A stretch of DNA of 22,536 bases, from positions 1-22,536 of the forward strand of contig JASSUD010000050.1 of NCBI GenBank assembly GCA_031963225.1, written 5' to 3'. The DNA comes from JASSUD01 sp031963225. GTDB taxonomy: Bacteria > Pseudomonadota > Gammaproteobacteria > Burkholderiales > Burkholderiaceae. The notes beneath the pieces are model-generated. The model had not been told where the DNA came from and did no database searches. It worked only from the letters and a program-made list of their open reading frames with translations. The position numbers and the translations under genes were made by a program. Below are positions 17,301 through 22,536 of the stretch, piece by piece. Within the stretch, counting starts at the first letter, position 1, and each line of letters starts with the position of its first letter.

Positions 17301-18258
17301 CATTCCAATGGTTAGGGCCAACATGCTGGATATATGCTTGAATATATTTTTGTATCCAGGTGTCAGACAAAGGCGCTAGCCAGTAAGTTTGTAAAAAATG
17401 TACTGGGCCTGGTTTTTGCAATAAAGAAAAAGCGCCTTTTTCTACATACTCTGGGCGTACACTAACAATAAGCTTTGCGTTCCAACGGTCGAGTATTCGG
17501 TTCAGGTCAATATATGCACGATTACGCCCTTCTTCTAAACCTTCTACTATAAAGATAAACTGATTTTTTTCACGCAGCATATCAATATCGGTTTGAGAAA
17601 ACTGCTGATCAAGTAAATATTTTTCGATCAGATCTAAATCTGTGTAGGCATATTTATTGACGGGAATACAGACAGGAATAGGATCATCTGCATCGCCATG
17701 TTCCACATATTTTTCCCAAAGTGTACGTACCAAATTCCGATTAAAAGCAGATTTACCCGAACCCGCTTTGCCTACTAGTAAAAGAGCCGTTTTTTGAGAG
17801 TCTAAAAAATCATGTACCCGATCGATAAGTGAAAAACGTTCATGCGAGTGGGCTGTTTCCTGTGCTTGAAGTGGAATATAGACATTCAGCGCATCGTATA
17901 GGCCCTGGCCTTCTTTAAATGAATACAAATAGTTATTGCACACACCTTCAAGAGGCAGGCCTATTTGCTCTAAAGGATGAGCGCTAGGTCTAGTTGCTTG
18001 CGCATTAATCCTTTCAAACTGTGCGCATAGCGGTAGATCTTTTTTATGTTCCTGGGGAGCGTTAAAGTCAGCCTCTGCACTAGTTACGGCAACTTTTTCA
18101 ACAGAGATGCTGCTGCAAGGAGGGTTTGGCGGCAACTCTGTTTGACTCAATCTTTTTTTAATAACGTGGGTTACCGTTTCGATTTGTTGTTGTGCACTTT
18201 TAAAAGCAGAGGACACATGATGACGATATATAGATAGAGAAACCGGCCCTAACAGCAT
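14353..18258 (-). CDS. NACHT protein C: NACHT / pentapeptide / WD40 protein with polybasic CaaX tail
   Basis: A protein of 1,301 residues. ATG 18258 follows AGGA by eight bases. After a 110-residue linker come NACHT with Walker A GKAGSGKS (163-170) and an altered Walker B, FIFIVEGLEE (234-243), where the family has DG-x-DE. Next are a helical arm, a pentapeptide-like block (NLQNVHIPGADLRYGLFDHA, then DFTGANL) and about 14 WD40 blades, enough for two propellers. The part from the helical arm on is paralogous to NACHT protein A (ILDLLVERA, AANAMTVLV, then RYGLFD), but the TIR-like front is absent. The final 15 residues, PPKKKHGAFSSCTVM, combine a lysine cluster with a CaaX box, as in Ras-like GTPases. 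Family knowledge suggests a switch protein; membrane targeting by host farnesyltransferase is inference. It is read divergently from the ankyrin genes. Confidence 0.85.
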   Translation of the reverse strand: MLLGPVSLSIYRHHVSSAFKSAQQQIETVTHVIKKRLSQTELPPNPPCSSISVEKVAVTSAEADFNAPQEHKKDLPLCAQFERINAQATRPSAHPLEQIGLPLEGVCNNYLYSFKEGQGLYDALNVYIPLQAQETAHSHERFSLIDRVHDFLDSQKTALLLVGKAGSGKSAFNRNLVRTLWEKYVEHGDADDPIPVCIPVNKYAYTDLDLIEKYLLDQQFSQTDIDMLREKNQFIFIVEGLEEGRNRAYIDLNRILDRWNAKLIVSVRPEYVEKGAFSLLQKPGPVHFLQTYWLAPLSDTWIQKYIQAYIQHVGPNHWNVARYQKVLDDTPTLKAAIRRPALLHMALQVLPNYIATHGRAPTKEITLYDQWMANWLERCDARLQSMSMHLTEDEKAVFAKFQPYLKMKGLYASQQLAIALTKNRTVQAFYNPDQDAIFPEAWQQFWGNNEANKRLVLFNMPLLRQGSRYGFIHSGMQAYLVVNAICGPQSHTGPLNVHAVLNQLYLVDKPDILDLLVERAVQFPAFKNHLYAWVEASKITKKIGLGAANAMTVLVRMGEIFTGANLQNVHIPGADLRYGLFDHADFTGANLSHTQLQGIWLRHARLNATLLQGARFDAIPFLAQKRPAKTCLYSSNGAYFAVGIEGDTLLGQGATIRLYRTYNWKIIHTFTLESAHIDSKHMAFSSDSAQLLVADTGKVVRRWQVPLGVEANPFYLRKADSVLNMVYSPNAPLLAIEVRNEEGCRIELWDMDAHAKVYETKKRSSAAQALAFSPNGAWLAIAVSPKQGVALLDIPTKQVMHTFSYDRPCNHMAFSPASQQLALCEYGNRLSLWSVASGARVWKTLYGEGGTQVAFSPNGRLIAAISARNSDDGQATARVWYAESGALFYVQKGHTQAISALAFSPDGTQLATSSMDKTVRLSKVPTEVQKRVAGHTQAITGMAFSPDGGLLATCGNDRTICLWAMPGGKLIHRFWRDKKDPSSAPALHFSPNGKVLMLRDAKSDMEFYKIHEGNTLLQSGSRFAAYSTDALIFSADGRKRAMKKGNLVSLWDVQKRKKIRELLIPDLHHLVHSQDSQYLLALCIKDKVVTIRELEANQVLHTFQNKNRHTSILDATYSPSSQQLAMAHSDHTVTVWNAQTEKKQSILYGHTDTIREIIFSPDGAWLATTSADRTLRIWNASSGTCIGMLQIGHVAIKSMDWYIDVHKNVYIATGSDDSIVRLWHVQEHADTTSISLCWVSGQAQLLAEGATFEQAQRLSQLNLTLLAQCGAVLQKKHKEAPAKMQLPPKKKHGAFSSCTVM

Positions 18259-18397
18259 GTAAATAATCCTAGAAAAATCAGCGTATAAGCGTATGCGGCG
18301 CTATCATGTGAGACCTTCATAAGCGCAACAATAAGATTTTTCTTTTTATATGGAAGGGCGATAAAATTTCAGATTTTGTCTGAGGACAGATATTGCA

Positions 18398-18413
18398 TCC
18401 CTCTCCAGAGGGA
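18398..18413. promoter_or_regulatory. 16-bp palindrome in the divergent promoter region
   Basis: tccctct-cc-agaggga is a perfect inverted repeat midway between NACHT gene C and the first ankyrin gene. It sits about 40 bases before the candidate -35 of the ankyrin gene, where an operator would be expected. Nothing else supports regulator binding. Confidence 0.3.
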
Positions 18414-18452
18414 ATAGGTATAAGGCATTAGGTATTTTTCTTTTAAAAAAAT

Positions 18453-18479
18453 TTGACCTAGCCCTTTACTGCATAATAC
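18453..18479 (+). promoter_or_regulatory. Possible promoter of the ankyrin genes
   Basis: TTGACC (18453-18458) is a near-perfect -35. TAATAC (18474-18479), 15 bases on, is a poor -10, so this is tentative. It lies about 60 bases before ATG 18541. Confidence 0.3.
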
Positions 18480-18540
18480 GATGTGTTTTCTACATAAAAT
18501 CTTATAGCAATTGAGAGATCTTTCTTGGAAGGCATTCTAC

Positions 18541-19806
18541 ATGGCATCCCGCACGGTATTAAACGCTACTTCAGCCGCTTCTTTGCTCCCAGCCGGTTCA
18601 TTTACTAAAACTAAAAGCCCAGCCAATAAATATACGGTAGGGAGTGTGGGCTCTGTTGAGCTACAGCATATAGATATAGACGACACTTGCCCGCACGAAA
18701 CGCTGCAGGGCTTTCAACAGACAATCCAGCCTAACGCTTCTCTTGGCTCTCTTGCCGAACCCATTGATGCAAAGGCAGGCGATGATCTTAAAATACAAGA
18801 AATGCGCCGTACTCTAACCAAGACTATGGCTGAGATTGAAACACTTTGTAAAAATAATACCTCCCTCCATGCGCTTAAAATAAAAAACCAGGAAGGGCCA
18901 CTATATAAGAAATTGATTTATATTCTTAACGAAGAGCCTTTAACTATTAAAAGGGGCGAGCTTAATAATATTATTAAACTCATTTTACTTAAAGATATAC
19001 GAGCTCCAAAATTAACCCCGCAAGATTGGATAGAGCTAAATATTGGGGGCTCTGAAGCATCTAAAAGCGCAATGCTTGCTAAAACATCCGCTCTCACCCA
19101 GCCAATAGATGATGTCTACGGGTCCTTTTTATTAGGTAACCTGCTGCGATTCATTACTCAAAAGCAAGAACTCGAAGAGCAGTTTATTTTGGGCATCTCC
19201 TCTGCAAATATTAGCCTCATGGTAGATGACGAGGACCCATCCGATCCTATATCAGACCCTGTGTATTTTTCAGCTTCCTATGGACTGATAGAAGAGGTAT
19301 TAAAAAATTTGCTGCAGGCAGGAATGGATGTCTATACACGCAATGGTGCAGGAGAAAGTGCATTACACATTCTTGCAACCATACCGCGTGATTACAGCGA
19401 AATTCTTAAGCTCATGATAAGAAATGGAGTGCATATCAATCAACAAAGTAAAGAAAATGGCGCTACTCCATTACATTTTTATATTCAAAATAATCAAATT
19501 AAGTCCGCAGAACTTTTGATAGAAAATGGCGCAAATATTAACCTCAGAACGGACAAAGAAAAATTTACCCCTGAGCGCCTTGCATTTATATCAAATAGGG
19601 GTGATATATTCACTCTTTTTTATAAAAACAAGCGCTTTGATCCATTACATAATAAGACACATCGTGTGATGTTGAAGGAAGCAAAAAAACGAGACTTAAC
19701 GCATATCCTTAAAAGCATGCAAAATATGATGACGCCTACCCTTCCCCGAGGTTTGGGTTGGATTGGAAAATGGTATAGCGCATTTTTGGTATGGTTTCTC
19801 GCATAA
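18541..19806 (+). CDS. Ankyrin-repeat protein 1 with conserved PRGL-W-GK C-terminal tail
   Basis: A protein of 421 residues. ATG 18541 is preceded by GGAAGG at eight bases; a TTG at 18511 is less likely. The first 90 residues are polar and look disordered. A helical region (about 85-225) includes LYKKLIYILNEEPLTIKRGE and TPQDWIEL. Ankyrin repeats cover about 240-360 (DPVYFSASYGLIEEVLKNLL, ESALHILATIP, GATPLHFYIQNNQIKSAELL with IENGANIN). The last 55 residues run RFDPLHNKTHRVMLKEAKKR, then THILKSMQN, LPRGLGWIGKWYSAFLVWFL. The same tail ends the next gene. Ankyrin repeats bind protein partners; the final hydrophobic/aromatic stretch could touch a membrane. No signal peptide. It probably heads a two-gene operon, 50 bases before its paralogue. 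Confidence 0.85.
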   Translation: MASRTVLNATSAASLLPAGSFTKTKSPANKYTVGSVGSVELQHIDIDDTCPHETLQGFQQTIQPNASLGSLAEPIDAKAGDDLKIQEMRRTLTKTMAEIETLCKNNTSLHALKIKNQEGPLYKKLIYILNEEPLTIKRGELNNIIKLILLKDIRAPKLTPQDWIELNIGGSEASKSAMLAKTSALTQPIDDVYGSFLLGNLLRFITQKQELEEQFILGISSANISLMVDDEDPSDPISDPVYFSASYGLIEEVLKNLLQAGMDVYTRNGAGESALHILATIPRDYSEILKLMIRNGVHINQQSKENGATPLHFYIQNNQIKSAELLIENGANINLRTDKEKFTPERLAFISNRGDIFTLFYKNKRFDPLHNKTHRVMLKEAKKRDLTHILKSMQNMMTPTLPRGLGWIGKWYSAFLVWFLA

Positions 19807-19856
19807 TGCATTGAAGCAGCAAAAATAGCCCAATTAAATAAAAATAGACACTAAAT

Positions 19857-21215
19857 ATGCGCTTATCATCTATGAACACTGTGGCAAATTCGTCCATTTC
19901 TTCCTTTAAAACGACCTGCCCTTCCATTCTCAGCAAGCGTGATTCTGCTTGCTGTATCGAAAAGCAAGTTGATGATCTGTCAATCGCCAATGAAGAGAGA
20001 ACTTCACTCAGCACGCAAGCCTCGGTGGATAAAAGCAATGGTGACATTCGAAAATTGACTAAAACGCAAAGTAAGCTTTGGGCTGCTTACGATATGCTTA
20101 AAAGCAATTATAAATATGAGCCCTCTACAGGAAATTTTTCAGTAAAACAGTTACCTAATACCCCGTGCTCATCGCACAGACAAGAAGCTTCTTCACTGGA
20201 AACTGCTTGTATAGGGCCTAGCGCTAAATCGGAAATACTGAATATATTATTTTCTCAGGAAGCTATCGACGCCCATGAGACCTGCCCCATTTTCCGAGAT
20301 TTAATTCACTGTATTGGGTCGAAAAAAATTAAAGAAGGTGATGGTATACAAGCTATACAGTTCATTTTGTCTGTACATAGAAAAAAACCAATAATAACCT
20401 GGCAAGATATAGTAAATATTTGGCAAATCAAAATTGATATAGACTCTATTATAGAGTCTATACTTGGAGAAAATACAAATTCACATGGACTAAGCTCTAG
20501 TGCCAAAGAACTTTTTTTAGAGAGTTTACTGAGTGAATCACTACATACAGAATACAGCAAATATATTATTGAAAATTTAGGTAGGTTACTCACTCAGGAA
20601 GAACCAATTGATTTTAATGAATTGCTAAAAATAGCACCTGAAAAAATAAAATATGGGTTAGTGTGGGCCTGTATCGGATCAGATATTCCCACAGTAGAAT
20701 CTATGCTTAAAAGCAATATGTTTTTGCATCGGAAAAGAGAGCAAAAACATCGGCCTTATTTAGTGACCTCCCCATTGGAGTGGGCTGTGTGTTATGGGGA
20801 AATATCCTGGCTCAAAAAGTTTTTTGAAATAGGAAACCCGAATATAGATGCACTGAACCAAGAGAAGAGAACGCTCTTAGATCTCGCTGTGCGGCATGAA
20901 CTCCCTAAAATAGCAGCGTTCTTGATAGAAAAAGGCATTAAAAAAAATCACAAAGATACAAAATGCAGCGAGCCCTTCCGCCTCGCATTAGAAAAAATTC
21001 AATGCGATATATTGGAGTCTTCTTTTAATAAAAGCAATTTTGATCCGCTGCGCAACCATACAGATAAGGCAAAGCTGCGTTATGCTAAAGAACATGGTCA
21101 GAACCATATTATTAATGTGATGCAAAACACCATAGCAAATCGCTTCCCCCGTGGCTTGCACTGGCTTGGAAAGCTCTATAGTAAATTTATTACGTTCATC
21201 GTAGGTTGGTGGTGA
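19857..21215 (+). CDS. Ankyrin-repeat protein 2, paralogue of protein 1
   Basis: A protein of 452 residues (ATG 19857, or ATG 19872; neither has a clear ribosome binding site). A polar front of about 120 residues precedes a helical part with CPIFRDLIHCIGSKK and ITWQDIVNIWQI, which matches the layout of protein 1. The ankyrin units are more decayed (SPLEWAVCYGEISWLKKFFE, RTLLDLAVRHELPKIAAFLI with EKGIKKN). The tail NFDPLRNHTDKAKLRYAKEH, then HIINVMQN, FPRGLHWLGKLYSKFITF is homologous to protein 1. The last three residues GWW and the TGA stop come from repeat copy 3, whose first bases gtaggttggtggtga are read as V-G-W-W-stop. The original C-terminus has therefore been replaced by the insertion. 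Confidence 0.85.
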   Translation: MRLSSMNTVANSSISSFKTTCPSILSKRDSACCIEKQVDDLSIANEERTSLSTQASVDKSNGDIRKLTKTQSKLWAAYDMLKSNYKYEPSTGNFSVKQLPNTPCSSHRQEASSLETACIGPSAKSEILNILFSQEAIDAHETCPIFRDLIHCIGSKKIKEGDGIQAIQFILSVHRKKPIITWQDIVNIWQIKIDIDSIIESILGENTNSHGLSSSAKELFLESLLSESLHTEYSKYIIENLGRLLTQEEPIDFNELLKIAPEKIKYGLVWACIGSDIPTVESMLKSNMFLHRKREQKHRPYLVTSPLEWAVCYGEISWLKKFFEIGNPNIDALNQEKRTLLDLAVRHELPKIAAFLIEKGIKKNHKDTKCSEPFRLALEKIQCDILESSFNKSNFDPLRNHTDKAKLRYAKEHGQNHIINVMQNTIANRFPRGLHWLGKLYSKFITFIVGWW

Positions 21216-21334
21216 GGCACGAACCCCAACATGATGACCGCTGCCCTTTTAAAACCTGTGTATGCATTTCAAAAGTGATGATTAAAAGAGTCGGTGGTGC
21301 GCATGTTGGGGTTCCTTCGTCACCACCAACCTAC
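21201..21334. repeat. Palindromic GTAGG repeat, copy 3 (134 bp)
   Basis: The left arm has gaggcacgaa and the right arm gacgaaggaa (other strand). The core contains cccttttaaaacctg. It begins inside the last codons of ankyrin gene 2 and supplies its stop. Confidence 0.9.
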
Positions 21335-21342
21335 AATGAACG

Positions 21343-21412
21343 GTAGGTTGGTGGTGAGGTACGAACCCCAACATGATGACCATTGGCCTTTTAAAACCTG
21401 CATGTACATGCC
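21343..21412. repeat. Half copy of the GTAGG repeat, copy 4
   Basis: It starts 8 bases (aatgaacg) after copy 3 with a complete left arm (gaggtacgaa variant). It follows the core through ccttttaaaacctgcatg and then stops; the right arm is missing. Confidence 0.8.
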
Positions 21413-21425
21413 AAAACTGTATTTT

Positions 21426-21453
21426 TTGAATAGAGAATTCGAGTAAATATAAG
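21426..21453 (+). promoter_or_regulatory. Probable sigma-70 promoter of murI
   Basis: TTGAAT (21426-21431), 16 bases, then TATAAG (21448-21453). Transcription would start near 21460, about 33 bases before the murI start. It lies just past the half repeat, so murI seems to have its own promoter separate from the ankyrin genes. Confidence 0.5.
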
Positions 21454-21492
21454 ATAGCGCTTTTCCCTTTTTGCTTTTTACTTGTCACTGCA

Positions 21493-22368
21493 TTGAATAA
21501 TCTCTCTCCTTCTCTCGCACCCTTTCTTCACGCTAAGGCGCCCATCGGTATATTTGACTCTGGAGTCGGAGGATTATCGATTTGGCAGGCTATTCGTGCA
21601 CAACTTCCTCAGGAATCTTTGATTTATGTAGCAGATTCGCTCTATGCACCTTATGGAGACCGTAGTGCTACATTTATTAAAGAGCGTGCACTAGCAATAG
21701 GTGGGTGGTTAGTGCAACAAGGGGTAAAAGCACTGGTGGTGGCTTGCAATACGGCGACGCTGCAAGCGGTGAGTGCTCTGCGAGAGCAGTTTAGTGGATT
21801 AAATGGCAGCCCTCTAGCTAGCTTACCTATCATTGGCGTGGAACCCGCCATTAAATCTGCTGCACAATCTTCAAAAACAGGTGTAGCAGGAGTACTTGCA
21901 ACTACTAGCAGCTTGCGCAGCGAGGCCTTCGCGCGTTTATTAGCTAGGCATGCAGGCGAATGCCGATTTATATGTCAGGCGGGATCAGGTTTAGTAGCGG
22001 CAATCGAGAGAGGAGAAACCAATTCGCCAGCACTGCGTCATCGGCTCACTACGTATTTACAACCCATGCTAGAAGCACAAGCCGATACGCTAGTTTTAGG
22101 CTCTACACACTTTCCTTTTTTGCGCGATATCATCGATCAAATAACGGGATCTTCTTTGAATTTGATCGATACCGGAGGGCCGGTGGCACGGCAGCTCGAA
22201 GCACAGCTGCGTTTACATACCCTACTCGCACCTACACATTCGCACGCTGCACTCTATTTTTACACCACTGCAGAGGCTCAACATCTCCAGTCTTTTTTAC
22301 ATACGCCATTAGGTTTAGTGCCAGAACACATCAGTGTGCAAACGTTAACTCTTCCAAATATAGGGTAG
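21493..22368 (+). CDS. murI: Glutamate racemase, with Ser in place of the second catalytic Cys
   Basis: A cytoplasmic protein of 291 residues that interconverts L- and D-glutamate to supply D-Glu for peptidoglycan. GIFDSGVGGLS (about 19-29) carries the conserved Asp-Ser pair, DSLYAPYGDRS follows, and VVACNTAT holds the first catalytic cysteine. The second site reads DTLVLGSTHFPFL where the family has LGCTH. The TCT codon at 22112-22114 replaces Cys with Ser and leaves the neighbouring Thr-His intact. The start is TTG 21493, the only start codon in frame before the conserved Ile-Phe-Asp, with no strong ribosome binding site. The TAG stop lies in the first bases of repeat copy 5. Family and context are clear; whether it is still a full racemase is open. 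Closest in style to Burkholderia-type MurI, by recollection. Confidence 0.93.
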   Translation: MNNLSPSLAPFLHAKAPIGIFDSGVGGLSIWQAIRAQLPQESLIYVADSLYAPYGDRSATFIKERALAIGGWLVQQGVKALVVACNTATLQAVSALREQFSGLNGSPLASLPIIGVEPAIKSAAQSSKTGVAGVLATTSSLRSEAFARLLARHAGECRFICQAGSGLVAAIERGETNSPALRHRLTTYLQPMLEAQADTLVLGSTHFPFLRDIIDQITGSSLNLIDTGGPVARQLEAQLRLHTLLAPTHSHAALYFYTTAEAQHLQSFLHTPLGLVPEHISVQTLTLPNIG

Positions 22369-22496
22369 GTTGGTGGTGACGAAGGAACCCCAACATGCAT
22401 ACCACCGACTTGTAATCAACGCTTTTAGCGTGCATATGCAGGTTTTAAAAGGCCAGCGGCCATCATGTTGGGGTTCGTACCTCACCACCAACCTAC
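22365..22496. repeat. Palindromic GTAGG repeat, copy 5 (132 bp, opposite orientation)
   Basis: The gacgaaggaa arm comes first and the gaggtacgaa arm last, the reverse of copies 1 and 3, and the core matches theirs when reversed. Its first bases provide the murI stop codon. Confidence 0.9.
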
Positions 22497-22503
22497 ATGA
22501 ACG

Positions 22504-22536
22504 GTAGGTTGGTGGTGACGAAGGAACCCCAACATG
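22504..22536. repeat. Start of GTAGG repeat copy 6, cut by the window end
   Basis: After atgaacg the sequence restarts with gtaggttggtggtgacg and aaggaaccccaacatg. The same linker (aatgaacg) separates copies 3 and 4. Confidence 0.8.

Noticed and set aside
21960..22379. Plus-strand frame of 139 codons within murI
   Set aside because: It is out of frame inside a well-supported murI gene and has an Arg/Tyr/Ser-rich composition typical of a shadow frame.

Overview
The window looks like an accessory, effector-rich region of a host-associated bacterium. The only two conserved bacterial genes, a glutamate racemase (murI) and a TDT/TehA-type membrane transporter, read like those of Burkholderia-related betaproteobacteria. 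Around them are eukaryote-like proteins: three giant NACHT STAND proteins (two with WD40 tails, one with HEAT-like repeats), an F-box/LRR protein, two ankyrin-repeat paralogues, and two proteins ending in the same CaaX-like tail, CTVM. This mix suggests an intracellular symbiont of a eukaryote. The fungal endosymbionts of the Mycoavidus/Glomeribacter lineage are my best guess, but that placement is inference.

Layout. From 18.26 kb leftwards everything intact is on the minus strand: NACHT-WD40 protein C (14353-18258, polybasic + CTVM tail), TDT transporter (12903-14057), F-box/LRR protein (11337-12500), TIR-like/NACHT/HEAT protein B (5931-10559), a small CTVM-tailed protein (5147-5665), TPR/TIR-like/NACHT/WD40 protein A (429-5090), and the start of another gene (1-259). 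To the right, on the plus strand, are the ankyrin paralogues (18541-19806, 19857-21215) and murI (21493-22368). The 280 bp between protein C and the first ankyrin gene is the only divergent promoter region.

Decay and mobility. Six whole or partial copies of a palindromic repeat of about 132 bp (GTAGGTTGGTGG...CCACCAACCTAC) lie in the gaps. One supplies the last codons and stop of an ankyrin gene, another the stop of murI, and one has been split by a 126-bp MITE-like insertion that left a target duplication. There are remnants of a second small-protein gene just upstream of protein B, of a second transporter gene next to the F-box gene, and of a membrane-segment reading frame overlapping the small CTVM gene.

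Working model. Proteins A and B share an N-terminal TIR/SEFIR-like region. With the small gene (intact before A, broken before B) they look like a duplicated two-gene module of NLR-like sensors. Protein C lacks that region but carries a Ras-like farnesylation signal. Together with the F-box and ankyrin proteins, this is best read as a cluster of proteins aimed at a eukaryotic host. A role as prokaryotic STAND immune sensors cannot be excluded for A and B.
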